Of a stretch of DNA of 42,700 bases, positions 26,758 to 35,208 are shown one piece after another; within the stretch, counting starts at the first letter, position 1, and every line of letters starts with the position of its first letter. Source of the DNA: Cupriavidus lacunae. Its GTDB lineage: Bacteria; Pseudomonadota; Gammaproteobacteria; Burkholderiales; Burkholderiaceae. The stretch spans positions 2,690 to 45,389 of the forward strand of contig NZ_QKWJ01000061.1 in assembly GCF_003353055.1 (NCBI RefSeq), in the 5' to 3' direction. The translations under genes were made by a program, and so were the position numbers. The notes below the pieces were generated by a model, which made no database searches, was not told the origin of the DNA, and saw only the letters and a program-made list of their open reading frames with translations.

Positions 26758-27471
26758 ATGGCTCAACGCTGCGTCGCCATGCCAATCTCCGTCGACTATA
26801 TGTGTGCGAGCGCCGAGCGCACGCTCCATCGGTCGATCGAACGTCTCGCCGGGCCGGTGAAGCTCAGTTCCCTCGACGCAGGGATGATTGGCATCCGGAA
26901 TATCCGGTTTCCGCTGCCAATCCGGGTGGACGTGGAAACTGGGGCGTGCGAGGTCTCGATGCGGGGCTTTACCAGGACGGTTCGCTGCGGCGAGTCCCGC
27001 CTCATTCCCGCACTCGAAGAGGTGTCGTTGACCTTGCTGCGACAGGCCAGGGTCACGCTGACGATTCTTCCCGAATCCGGACGCGGCCAAGACCGCGGCG
27101 CCTTCAACCTGTCGGTGGATGACCTACGAGAGCGGAAGCCCGCGACGGCGGGAATTTCCCTGGCCGTCTTCGCCTCCCCTCAATTGGACTGGGGGCTCTC
27201 GTCCGCCGCAGCATGCCTTGGCAAGTTGGATGGGCGATGGCTCTCGCGCAAGCTGCTGCAGGAGTGCTCGAGCCTTCGCCAACTGGTCAGGGCGCAGCGG
27301 CTTTCGCGATTCGTCTTCGACATTCTATCTTCGGCGGCGAAGTCTTCCGCAGTGTCCTATGGGTTTTCGGACCGGTGCCGCTTGGAGAACGCGGTGTATG
27401 ACCAGTTCGGGATCTCCGTCGCGGCACTTTCCAGGCTCTCCTCCGCCCGTAGACGCATGAAGGACGGTTAG
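26758..27471 (+). CDS. Putative AraC-like DNA-binding protein, divergent
   Basis: This 237-residue protein is of uncertain family. Its last 90 residues resemble an AraC-type domain: GRWLSRKLLQECSSLRQLVR corresponds to the first helix-turn-helix region, SAVSYGFSDRCRLENAVYDQ to the GFSD-FxRAFK block, and FGISVAALSRL to the FGVSPSxYR end. Several consensus positions are lost. The first 130 residues match nothing I know. The ribosome site is weak, and starts at 26758, 26779 or 26800 are possible. Its stop codon lies inside the operator of the next gene. It could be a decaying regulator between two duplicated receptor genes. Confidence 0.5.
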   Translation: MAQRCVAMPISVDYMCASAERTLHRSIERLAGPVKLSSLDAGMIGIRNIRFPLPIRVDVETGACEVSMRGFTRTVRCGESRLIPALEEVSLTLLRQARVTLTILPESGRGQDRGAFNLSVDDLRERKPATAGISLAVFASPQLDWGLSSAAACLGKLDGRWLSRKLLQECSSLRQLVRAQRLSRFVFDILSSAAKSSAVSYGFSDRCRLENAVYDQFGISVAALSRLSSARRRMKDG

Positions 27472-27508
27472 CTTCTCTTACCAAACGGCGGAGAAAATCG
27501 AACTCGAC
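27466..27508 (+). promoter_or_regulatory. Composite LysR operator, copy C (Bug receptor 3)
   Basis: GGTTAGC-TTC-TCTTACC (27466-27482) overlaps the stop codon of the upstream AraC-like gene. AAAATCGAACTCGAC follows (27494-27508), with ACT 20 bases after the palindrome. It would drive the receptor at 27569 and, 44 bases beyond that gene, the sigma-54 activator gene. Confidence 0.75.
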
Positions 27509-27568
27509 GCACCAAGCGACGGCGCACTAGCATCCGATCCATACAACTAGAAGCAGGAGACAAAGGAA

Positions 27569-28549
27569 ATGAACAGGCGTCAATTCGTCAGGGCTGTTGG
27601 CGGGATGTCGTTGGCAGTCGTAACTTGCGGAGCGGGCGCGCAGTCGGCGTCGTATCCGACCAAGCCCGTCCGGATCATCGTCAGCAGCGTAGCCGGCGCC
27701 TTGCTGGACGCTTCCGCCCGTCTGTATGCGGACAGGATGTCGCGCTACCTGAAGCAGTCGGTGGTCGTGGAGAACATGCCGGGCGCCAGTTCCATGCTAG
27801 GCGCCCGCTATGTCGCCCGCTCGGCGGCGGACGGCTACACGCTTCTCGCATTCGCCAATACGGTGGTGACTATGCCTCACCTTGTGAAGGGGGCAGGGTA
27901 TGACTTCGACAAGGACTTCGTGGCAGTCGGGGAGATGGCACGCTCTCCCGGCCTGCTCGTCGTCGGAGGGACGTCACCGTTCAAGGCACTGGGCAATCTG
28001 GTGAGCGCCGCGAAGTCGAAGCCCGGGGAGGTGACATTCGGCTCCGCCGGCCAGGGTAGCACGTCGCATATGCCAGTGGAGCTGTTCATGAAGAGCGCGG
28101 ACATCCACCTCACGCACATCCCCTATAAAGGCGTCGCCCCTGTGGTGCCCGATGTCATTTCCGGGCGGGTGAGCTGCATGATGGGGACGGCGACATCCCT
28201 GTACGGCTCGATCCAGGCAGGAACGCTGCGCGCCCTCGCCATCTCTTCCGAGAGCCGGTCGCGGAAGTTCCCGAACGTTCCCACCTTCAAGGAACTCGGC
28301 TATCCCGAGGGCACGTATAGCATCTTCGTCGGCCTCGCTGCACCGGCCGGCGTTCCGAAGGCGGTGCTGGCCAGGCTGGCGGACGCCATGGAGGTCGCCC
28401 GCTCCGACCAGGCGCTGCAGGCCAGACTCGCCGCGCTGGACCAGGAAGTGTCCGAAGTCCGCACGCCCGAAAAATTCCAGGCTTTCCTGCTGGCGGAAGA
28501 GAAGCGGACCGTGCAATTGATCAAGGAAGCAAACATCCAGCCGGAATGA
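27569..28549 (+). CDS. Bug family periplasmic solute receptor 3
   Basis: This 326-residue Bug/TctC-like receptor begins MNRRQFVRAVGG, a twin-arginine-like signal (RRQFV), and is cleaved near GAGAQ. YPTKPVRIIVSSVAGALLDA, VVVENMPGASSMLGARYVAR and HIPYKGVAPVVPDVISGRV are family blocks. AGGAG lies 9 bases upstream of the ATG. It is a paralog of receptor 2, apparently a tandem duplication with an AraC-like gene between. The sigma-54 activator gene follows 44 bases later in the same direction, so sensing and uptake of the ligand may be linked. Confidence 0.93.
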   Translation: MNRRQFVRAVGGMSLAVVTCGAGAQSASYPTKPVRIIVSSVAGALLDASARLYADRMSRYLKQSVVVENMPGASSMLGARYVARSAADGYTLLAFANTVVTMPHLVKGAGYDFDKDFVAVGEMARSPGLLVVGGTSPFKALGNLVSAAKSKPGEVTFGSAGQGSTSHMPVELFMKSADIHLTHIPYKGVAPVVPDVISGRVSCMMGTATSLYGSIQAGTLRALAISSESRSRKFPNVPTFKELGYPEGTYSIFVGLAAPAGVPKAVLARLADAMEVARSDQALQARLAALDQEVSEVRTPEKFQAFLLAEEKRTVQLIKEANIQPE

Positions 28550-28593
28550 TATTGCCGGATCGGTGATGGAGCGATCGTCATGGTGGTTGAAAC

Positions 28594-30273
28594 ATGAAGC
28601 GTGAACCGGAAGGAATCCTCGTCCTGGACGAGCATGGGGCAACGACGTTTTCCAGCGGCCTGGGTCGGGACTCGCTGATCGCCCAGTCGCTCTGCCAGCT
28701 CTGGCAGAACCGGGGACGGGTGCCGGTCAAACGGTTGGCGGCCGTGACGAACCTGGACCGCCCGATGACAGTGGCTGCCATCCCCACGCGGGATGCAGTC
28801 TGCTTTCTGATCTTCGATTCGCAGGAAGGGGACGAATTCAGCGAGTTCCTGGCGAGCGTCGACTCGGCGGAGGACATCCTCCGTCACTTCATCACCGATC
28901 GATACAAGGCGTTGGTCGTCGTCGACGCCGACGGCAAGATCACGTACATGAGTCCCGTCCATGAGCGCTTTTTCGGCCTCCGGCATGGCGAAGCGATCGG
29001 CAAGCACGTGACCGCCGTGGTCGAGAACACGCGGCTGCACGAGGTGGTGGCGACTGGGAAGGGGCAGGTTGCGCAGTTGCAGGAGATGAACGGCGTCACT
29101 CGTGTGGTCTCGCGCCTTCCCATTCTCGACCGCAAGAAGCGGGTGGTCGCGGCCATCGGGCAGGTGATGTTCAAAGGGCCGGAATCCATCCGCGAGCTGA
29201 CGGTCGAGCTGGCCCAGGTGAAGCAGGAGCTGGATTTCTATCGGCGCGAGCTTTCCGGCATCCGGAACCGGAGCTATGGGCTGGACCAGATCGTCGGCAG
29301 CAGCGACGCCGTGCGCCGCCTCAAGGACGATATCCTGCGCCTCGCGCCGCTCGACGTGCCCGTCCTGCTCACGGGCGAGAGCGGTACCGGCAAGGAGATG
29401 GTCGCGCACGCCATCCACATGCTGAGTCCGCGCAGCGACAAGCCCCTGGTGCTGGTCAATGCCGCGGCGATGCCGCCGAACCTTGTCGAGAGCGAACTGT
29501 TCGGCTACGAGCCGGGCGCGTTCACCGGGGCGGATCGCAAGGGAAGGATAGGCAAGTTCGAGGCGGCCGACAGCGGCACGCTTTTCCTGGACGAGATCGG
29601 AGATATGCCCATCGACATGCAGGTAAAGCTTCTGCGGGTGCTCCAGGACGGCCGGTTCGAGCGTGTGGGTGGCGATCATGCCCGGCACTCCGATTTCCGG
29701 CTCATCTCGGCCAGCAACCGCGATTTCAATGCCATGATCGCGAGCGCCGGTTTCCGGCTGGATCTTTTCTACCGCATTAGTGCCGTCACCCTCCGTCTGC
29801 CCCCCCTGCGCGAGCGCCTGGAGGACATTCCCGAGCTGGCTGACAGCTTCCTGGAGGCATTCTCAGTTCGGCATGGAACGCCAAAGAAGTCGATTTCGGA
29901 ATCGGCGATCCGCTTCCTGCAATCGCGCTCATGGCCGGGCAATATCCGGCAGCTCCAGCATGCGATCGAGCGGGCGGCCATCTTCTGCGATAGCCCGGTG
30001 TTGTCCATCCTGGACTTCGGGAGCCTCGACAGTGTCGAACACCCGTCCAGCTCCATCCAGGGGGGTGGCAGGCGAAGCGGTCCCGAGGAGAATAGCTATG
30101 AGATCCGCGAGGCGACCGAACGGGTCGAGTCCGAGATGATCATGGAGGCCATGCGGCGCACGGGCGGCAACAAGACGCGCGTCGCGGAGCAGCTCGGCAT
30201 TTCACGCTCCTATCTCTACAAGCGGCTGAGTATGATCGACAGCGCCCGGAGCGCGGACGTCGTTTCGCGGTAG
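28594..30273 (+). CDS. PAS-containing sigma-54-dependent transcriptional activator
   Basis: This 559-residue enhancer-binding protein has an unrecognised N-terminal region (1-90) and a PAS domain at about 95-195 (ALVVVDADGKITYMSPVHER). A short coiled-coil linker (197-222) leads to the AAA+ domain: Walker A GESGTGKE at 261, GAFTGA at 308-313 (the sigma-54 contact loop) and Walker B GTLFLDEIG at 328. A Fis-type helix-turn-helix sits at the C-terminus (TRVAEQLGISRSYLYKRLSM). It should activate RpoN promoters in response to a ligand bound by the N-terminal/PAS region. The layout resembles PrpR- and RocR-type activators. It lies downstream of a Bug gene with a LysR operator. A sigma-54 promoter precedes the left operon. 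Confidence 0.93.
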   Translation: MKREPEGILVLDEHGATTFSSGLGRDSLIAQSLCQLWQNRGRVPVKRLAAVTNLDRPMTVAAIPTRDAVCFLIFDSQEGDEFSEFLASVDSAEDILRHFITDRYKALVVVDADGKITYMSPVHERFFGLRHGEAIGKHVTAVVENTRLHEVVATGKGQVAQLQEMNGVTRVVSRLPILDRKKRVVAAIGQVMFKGPESIRELTVELAQVKQELDFYRRELSGIRNRSYGLDQIVGSSDAVRRLKDDILRLAPLDVPVLLTGESGTGKEMVAHAIHMLSPRSDKPLVLVNAAAMPPNLVESELFGYEPGAFTGADRKGRIGKFEAADSGTLFLDEIGDMPIDMQVKLLRVLQDGRFERVGGDHARHSDFRLISASNRDFNAMIASAGFRLDLFYRISAVTLRLPPLRERLEDIPELADSFLEAFSVRHGTPKKSISESAIRFLQSRSWPGNIRQLQHAIERAAIFCDSPVLSILDFGSLDSVEHPSSSIQGGGRRSGPEENSYEIREATERVESEMIMEAMRRTGGNKTRVAEQLGISRSYLYKRLSMIDSARSADVVSR

Positions 30274-30311
30274 CATTTCCGAAGCCTTCGACCTGGAGGA
30301 ATCGCCAGCAG

Positions 30312-30340
30312 CGACGCGGTCATGCGGCCCGCGTCGTTTT
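30312..30340 (+). terminator. Rho-independent terminator of the activator gene
   Basis: CGACGCGG (30312-30319) pairs with CCGCGTCG (30329-30336) around a 9-base loop, followed by TTTT. It lies 39 bases after the stop of the sigma-54 activator. The 156-bp gap to the convergent PrpD-like gene holds nothing else except a GGCCGC/GCGGCC hairpin near 30400 without a T-run. Confidence 0.75.
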
Positions 30341-30429
30341 CCATTTGGGTGTCTTGCCGAGGGTATTCCACAGTCATAGCCGGGGCATGGCTTCGCGGAC
30401 GGCCGCTGCGGCGGCCATCCGGCAGCAAC

Positions 30430-31788
30430 TCAGGCGATCAACTGCAGCACCGAGGCAAACGGCTTGCCGTCCCGCAGCCCGTGCACGGCCTCGATCAGTG
30501 CGTCGGCACTGACGGAAGAACGGCCGAAGTCCAAACAGTCCACGACCTTGTCTCGCAGTTGCGTGGCCGACATGCGCTTCTCGGGACTGCCGCACACGTC
30601 CTGGGTTTCGACGAGGAGCCGCTTGCCGTTGGCCAGTTCCAAGTCGAACGATACCGGCACCATGCCCAGGAACGGCAGGGCGGGATCGGCTTCGATCGTG
30701 ATCCGCTCGGCGGCGAATGTGCCCACGCGCGCGTCGCGGATGGCCGTTTCGGTGAAGTCGCCGATGCGAACGGCGCCGCGTTCCAGGCCGACAGCGACGG
30801 TGTAGGCGATGCTGAACTGCGCGTCGACGACGCCGGCCGAGCGATGGTTGAACTTCCGTCCCACCATGTTCACTGCCTGGCCGCTCACGCGAATGCGGAT
30901 CTGCTTGACGTCGGTGGAGCGCAGCCCCTGCGCGTGCAGTTGCAGGGCGAGGTCGATGGGGGCGTGCGTGAAGCGGCAGGCCGGGTAGGGCTTGAGGCTC
31001 AGGTCTTCTGGCAGGTCGCACCGTTCGATGCCGGCGCGGATGGCGTCGAGATCGAACTTGCCGTCCTGGTACAGGTTGATAAATCCGGCCTTGCCTTCGA
31101 ACACATTGCGCGGCCCATCGATGCCGGCCTGAGCAAGGGCGGCGGACATGACGACGTTCTTCACCATCTGTGCCGGCTGGAAGCGCTTGGCGAGACTGCC
31201 GTCGATGATCGATTGCAGGCTGCCAGCCGTCTGCGTGAGCTGGTGACCGAGCGCGTTGACGGTGGTTTCCGTGTCCCAGCGGCGCAGCCGCGCGATGGCG
31301 AGTACCGCGCCCACCGAGCCGCTGATCACGCTGTAGTTCCACCCGCGCGAGCCCTTGGGACCTCCAGCGCGGCCGATGCGCATGGCGCCGTCGACCCCGA
31401 CGGCGAGTGCGGTGAGAAACTCGCGGCCATCGCAGTCAGGACGGTTTTCCTCGACATCGGCGATCAGGCCCGGCAGCACCATGCCATTGGCGTGCAGGGG
31501 CACCTTGTCGTCGGTGTCGTCGTAGTCCAGCGCGTGCATGCTGACCGCGTTGAGGAACGCGGCAAACGGCGCGCTGGCGCGGCCGAAGCCGCCCCAGACC
31601 GAGCAGTCGCCGGTGCCCCAGCGCCCCAATGCCGCACGCGCCTCCTTCAGCCCGGGGGCGTGCAGGCCGGCAAGGGCGCAGGCGAGACTGTCGATCAGGC
31701 CGTCGACGGTGGCATCGATGGTTTCGTCGCGCAGCTTGTCGTATTCGCGGCCGATGGCATTCGAGGCGAGCAGATTGGCGATATCCAT
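30430..31788 (-). CDS. MmgE/PrpD family protein 3
   Basis: This 452-residue MmgE/PrpD protein has LIDSLACALAGL near residue 31, MHALDYDDTDDKVPLHANGM near 80, LSLKPYPACRFTHAPIDLAL near 255 and a C-terminal SPEKRMSATQLRDKVVDC. ATG 31788 was chosen over 31833 for two reasons. It gives the same spacing to the first conserved block as the paralogs. The operator geometry also puts the transcription start near 31820, below the upstream ATG. It is divergent from PrpD-like gene 4, with both operators in the shared 224-bp gap. Probable dehydratase or isomerase, substrate unknown. Confidence 0.83.
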   Translation of the reverse strand: MDIANLLASNAIGREYDKLRDETIDATVDGLIDSLACALAGLHAPGLKEARAALGRWGTGDCSVWGGFGRASAPFAAFLNAVSMHALDYDDTDDKVPLHANGMVLPGLIADVEENRPDCDGREFLTALAVGVDGAMRIGRAGGPKGSRGWNYSVISGSVGAVLAIARLRRWDTETTVNALGHQLTQTAGSLQSIIDGSLAKRFQPAQMVKNVVMSAALAQAGIDGPRNVFEGKAGFINLYQDGKFDLDAIRAGIERCDLPEDLSLKPYPACRFTHAPIDLALQLHAQGLRSTDVKQIRIRVSGQAVNMVGRKFNHRSAGVVDAQFSIAYTVAVGLERGAVRIGDFTETAIRDARVGTFAAERITIEADPALPFLGMVPVSFDLELANGKRLLVETQDVCGSPEKRMSATQLRDKVVDCLDFGRSSVSADALIEAVHGLRDGKPFASVLQLIA

Positions 31789-31843
31789 AGTGAGACAGGT
31801 AAGGTTGTAGACACGTCGAGTATCGGCCGGCATGACGGCGCAG

Positions 31844-31886
31844 AGCCAGTCGCTTTTCGTCGATGCCAGCGTAAGCGGTTCTTACG
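31844..31886 (-). promoter_or_regulatory. Composite LysR operator, copy D (PrpD-like 3)
   Basis: On the minus strand, CGTAAGA-ACC-GCTTACG (31886-31870) is followed by AAAAGCGACTGGCT (31857-31844), with ACT 20 bases after the palindrome. It points at the PrpD-like gene starting at 31788. The box is the weakest of the set. Confidence 0.7.
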
Positions 31887-31908
31887 ATTCCTAAAGCATG
31901 GGTACGGC

Positions 31909-31951
31909 GGTCAGATCGGCTTACTCTCGCTTTAGGAAAATCTGACTCGAC
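31909..31951 (+). promoter_or_regulatory. Composite LysR operator, copy E (PrpD-like 4)
   Basis: GGTCAGA-TCG-GCTTACT (31909-31925) is the most divergent palindrome of the set. It keeps CTTAC on the promoter side and is followed by AAAATCTGACTCGAC (31937-31951), with ACT exactly 20 bases after the palindrome. It faces the PrpD-like pair starting at 32013. A separate inverted repeat TCCTAAAGC/GCTTTAGGA (31889-31897, 31929-31937) overlaps it. Confidence 0.65.
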
Positions 31952-32012
31952 ATGCCTGTGGCTGCCCATTGACAATCAGAAAAAATCAAAGGCCACCATA
32001 CTCGGAGACTCC

Positions 32013-33395
32013 ATGACACAAGCTGTCGACCTGTCCTACGACTTCGCCACGTTCGTCGCGAACACCCAGTATATTAACTTGCCCCAGGAGGCTGTCGAGG
32101 GGGCGAAGAAGAGCATTCTGGATACCCTGGGAGTGATGCTTGCGGCGACCGGCGTGGAGCCGGCGGTAAAGGGCGTGAACGCGCTGGTGCGTGAGGCTGG
32201 CGGCGCGGAGGAGAGCACGCTGCTCGGCTTCGGCGGGCGTGCCCCGGCGCTTTGGGCCGCGTTCCATAACGGCGCGCTGGCCCATTGCCTGGATTTCGAC
32301 GATCACGCGCCAGAAGGCCATCACCCGAGCAGCTCGATCGTGCCCGCCGCGTTTGCCCTGGCTGAGCGCGCGGGCGGTGTCTCGGGGCGCGACCTCATCG
32401 CCGCCGTCGCCGCAGGGCAGGACATGTTCCTGCGCATCCGGCGCAACGTCGCAAACCGGCAGGACTGGCACCTGACGACGGTGATCGGGGTCTATGCAGC
32501 AACCGCGACCGCCGCGCATGTGCTCGGCCTCAAGCGCGAGCAGATCGTCGACGCCTTCGGCATTGCTGGCATGCAGTGCTGCGGCACCATGGAACTGGCG
32601 TATGGAGTGGGCAGCGACCTGCGTGGCATGTATGCCGGCTTTACGACGAAGGGTGCCGTGCTCGCCGCGCTGCTGGCCGAGAAGGGCGTCAGCGGCGTCA
32701 AGAGCATGTTCGAGGGCAAAGCCGGCTTCTTCAACGTCTACTTCCGGGGAGAGTACGACCGGGCGATTATGGTGAAGAACCTCGGCGAGATCTATGACGG
32801 CGGGTCGATTCTCTACAAGCCGTGGCCTTCCTGCGGCGCCTCACACGGCTTTATCCATGCGACGCTGGAACTCATGAAGGAACACGGGCTGACTATCGGC
32901 GACATCGAGCAGATCCGCGTGAACGTCGGTGACTTCCAGAAGCAGCTTTGCGAGCCGATTGAAAGCCGCCGTCGTCCGGCGACGCCGGTGGATGCCAAAT
33001 TCAGCATCCCGTTCTGCGTGGCCGTCGCCGCGACCAAGCGCCAGGTGAAGGTGTCCGACTTCTTTGGCGACGCACTGCGGGACCCGCAGGTGCTGGCGGT
33101 CGCGCAGAAAGTGGTCCCTGTTGTCGACGACAGCTTCGACTGGAAGACCACGCTTCCCAAGGGCCGCCTCGACATCGTCACACGCGACGGCCGCACGCTG
33201 TCGCGCGTCGGGGAAAATGTTCCGGGCGACGTGGAATGCCCGATGAGCTGGGAGTACCTCGATGAGAAATTCCGCTACAGCGCCGAGCTTGCCGCGGTTC
33301 CTCCCTCGTCCGAAGGCATTCGCAAGGCGCAGGAGATGGTGCGGCATCTCGAGGCGCTGGACGATGCGACTGATGTACTGCGCGTACTGGGCTGA
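32013..33395 (+). CDS. MmgE/PrpD family protein 4
   Basis: This 460-residue MmgE/PrpD protein has KKSILDTLGVMLAATG near residue 34, LAHCLDFDDHAPEGHHPSS near 90, VGSDLRGMYAGFTTKGAVLA near 200 and LYKPWPSCGASHGFIHATLE near 265. DVECPMSWEYLDEKF lies near the C-terminus. GGAG lies 8 bases before the ATG. It is followed after two bases by another family member, so the two are co-expressed and may act on successive intermediates or form a complex. Copy E of the LysR operator lies upstream. Confidence 0.86.
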   Translation: MTQAVDLSYDFATFVANTQYINLPQEAVEGAKKSILDTLGVMLAATGVEPAVKGVNALVREAGGAEESTLLGFGGRAPALWAAFHNGALAHCLDFDDHAPEGHHPSSSIVPAAFALAERAGGVSGRDLIAAVAAGQDMFLRIRRNVANRQDWHLTTVIGVYAATATAAHVLGLKREQIVDAFGIAGMQCCGTMELAYGVGSDLRGMYAGFTTKGAVLAALLAEKGVSGVKSMFEGKAGFFNVYFRGEYDRAIMVKNLGEIYDGGSILYKPWPSCGASHGFIHATLELMKEHGLTIGDIEQIRVNVGDFQKQLCEPIESRRRPATPVDAKFSIPFCVAVAATKRQVKVSDFFGDALRDPQVLAVAQKVVPVVDDSFDWKTTLPKGRLDIVTRDGRTLSRVGENVPGDVECPMSWEYLDEKFRYSAELAAVPPSSEGIRKAQEMVRHLEALDDATDVLRVLG

Positions 33396-33397
33396 AC

Positions 33398-34774
33398 ATG
33401 GACGCTACGACGCTTCGCATTGCGCGGCATGTCGCGGCGGCCGAGTTCAGGCGGCTGCCTGAACAGGCCATCCACGAATGCCGCCGCCGCATCATCGACA
33501 GCGTGGCTTGCGCGGCCGCCGCTTACCGCGAGCCGTTCTGCGCCACGATCCGGACGTTCGCCGCACGCTATGCCGGAACGCCCGCCGCCCGCATGTGGGG
33601 GAGCGGCGAACGCACCTCCATTGAGATGGCGGCGTTTGCCAACGGCACAATGCTGCGCTACCAGGACTACAGCGATACGCATCTCGGCAAGAGCAACGGG
33701 CATCCGAGCGACATGATCGGCGGCCTCGTCGCGCTGGCCGAGGCTTTTCACCTGGGCGGCGAGGATCTTGTGACGGCCATCGTCGTCGCCTATGAAGTGT
33801 ATTGCAGCCTCTGCGACAGCACCGCGCTCGCCTCGCGCGGCATCGATCAGGGCACGTGCGCGGCGGCAGGCTCCGCCGCCGGCGCGGCGCGCTTGCTGGG
33901 CCTCGGCGAGACGCAAGCCGGCGAGGCGATATCGTTGGCGCTGTCATCCAGCCTGCAACTCTACAACGTCCGTACCGGCGACCTGTCCGACTGGAAGGGC
34001 TGTGCCGGTCCGAACGGTGCCCGCAATGGCGTCTTTGCCGCGCTGCTGGCCCGCGAAGGCGTTACAGGGCCGAGTGCGGTGGTGGAGGGGAAGGGCGGCC
34101 TGCGCGACGTCGCAGGCGAACTCGACTGGAGGGTTGGCGCGGGCGAGATGCCGCTCATCGTCGGCACGCATCTGAAGTTCCATCCTGTCTGTTATCACGG
34201 TCAGGCGGCGGTGGACGCGGCGCTGACCTTGCGCGACAGGATTTCCGGCGAAGACATTGTGGCCATCGAGTCCATCGAAGCGATCGAGGTGCAGACTTAC
34301 GAGGCCGCCCTTCGCGCCATGGGCGGCGACCCCACGCGCTGGGCGCCGACGAACCGGGAAACCGCGGATCACAGCCTGCCCTATACGATTGCCGTCGCCT
34401 TGCTGAACGGCCGGCTAGTGTCCGCCGACTATGAACGCGAGCGGCTCGCAGATCCACGGACCCTGCGCCTGATGGAGCGGATTCGCGTCGGTTGCTCCGC
34501 CGAATTGACCAACGCTTTCCCCGCGCACTCGCGCAGTCGCATCGCGATCCGGTTGAAGGACGGCACCACGTACAGCCATTTGCAAAACGACCCCAAGGGA
34601 AGCGCCGCCAATCCGCTGACCGATGCGGAGCTGGAGTCGAAGTTTCTCGAACTCTACCGCCCCTGGAGCGACGGCCCCGCGGCCCGCCGGACTTTGGACC
34701 TGCTATGGTCGGTCGACCAGCTCGCCAGCGTCGCACAACTCGTGGACGCGTTTTGCCACGCGCCTGACGCATAG
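33398..34774 (+). CDS. MmgE/PrpD family protein 5
   Basis: This 458-residue MmgE/PrpD protein has RRRIIDSVACAAA near residue 26, GHPSDMIGGLVALAEAF near 105 and LSDWKGCAGPNGARNGVFAA near 192. FHPVCYHGQAAVDAAL near 262, TADHSLPYTIAVALLNGR near 315 and LQNDPKGSAANPLTDAELES near 395 follow. It is closer to PrpD-like protein 2 of the middle operon than to its immediate neighbour. No strong ribosome site is visible, and the two-base gap suggests translational coupling to gene 4. Confidence 0.86.
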   Translation: MDATTLRIARHVAAAEFRRLPEQAIHECRRRIIDSVACAAAAYREPFCATIRTFAARYAGTPAARMWGSGERTSIEMAAFANGTMLRYQDYSDTHLGKSNGHPSDMIGGLVALAEAFHLGGEDLVTAIVVAYEVYCSLCDSTALASRGIDQGTCAAAGSAAGAARLLGLGETQAGEAISLALSSSLQLYNVRTGDLSDWKGCAGPNGARNGVFAALLAREGVTGPSAVVEGKGGLRDVAGELDWRVGAGEMPLIVGTHLKFHPVCYHGQAAVDAALTLRDRISGEDIVAIESIEAIEVQTYEAALRAMGGDPTRWAPTNRETADHSLPYTIAVALLNGRLVSADYERERLADPRTLRLMERIRVGCSAELTNAFPAHSRSRIAIRLKDGTTYSHLQNDPKGSAANPLTDAELESKFLELYRPWSDGPAARRTLDLLWSVDQLASVAQLVDAFCHAPDA

Positions 34775-35057
34775 GCCGCCGGTTCGCCGCATCCTGTTCC
34801 GACAGCGGCCGTGCCACAGGGCGCGACGTGATGTTGCGTCGCGCCTCGGCAGCCGTGTGGCCCCGCATTGCCCCCCCTGCCCCCGGGCGGGCTTTTTCTC
34901 GCGTGCGACGCTACGTGTCATTCCTCGCTGCTCGCTGCCATCTGGTCGCCGTATGATGCGGCGCGCGCCTGCACGTCCTCCCGCTGGATCCCTCTGCGCA
35001 TCGCATCCGCCATCCCCCGGAACTCGGCCTGCTTCGCCGCGCCTGCGCCCGGATAAG
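34775..35057. other. Intergenic region without a gene
   Basis: The region between PrpD-like 5 and the operator of the acyl-CoA dehydrogenase operon holds a weak terminator-like hairpin and otherwise nothing I recognise. Short open frames on both strands here have no protein-like features. Confidence 0.6.
34879..34897 (+). terminator. Possible terminator after the PrpD-like pair
   Basis: A short stem in GCCCCCGGGCGGGC (34879-34892; four pairs, a mismatch, one pair) is followed directly by TTTTT. It lies about 105 bases after the stop of PrpD-like gene 5. The stem is weak, so this is tentative. Confidence 0.4.
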
Positions 35058-35100
35058 CGTTAGCAAAACTTACCGATGTCGCCAAAAAAATCGACTCGAC
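35058..35100 (+). promoter_or_regulatory. Composite LysR operator, copy F (acyl-CoA dehydrogenase operon)
   Basis: CGTTAGC-AAA-ACTTACC (35058-35074) is followed by AAAATCGACTCGAC (35087-35100), with ACT 20 bases after the palindrome. If CTCGAC is the -35 region, the palindrome is centred near -64, the standard recognition-site position of LysR regulators. The operon's first ATG is at 35209. Confidence 0.78.
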
Positions 35101-35208
35101 TTTTCATCCCGCAGATTTGAAACTTGACCTCACAGCACGAGACACCGAACGAAAGCCACCGCGTTACCCGGCGTGATTCCTCGCTGCAGTGAAACCAAGG
35201 AAACCAAC

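Noticed and set aside
28300..29688. Minus-strand open frame of 462 codons opposite the activator gene
   Set aside because: It is the antisense of the clear Bug and sigma-54 activator genes. Its sequence is rich in His/Arg/Leu and has no domain features.
31889..31937. Inverted repeat TCCTAAAGC/GCTTTAGGA as a separate operator
   Set aside because: It occurs once, has a 31-base spacer and overlaps copy E of the composite operator. There is no independent support.
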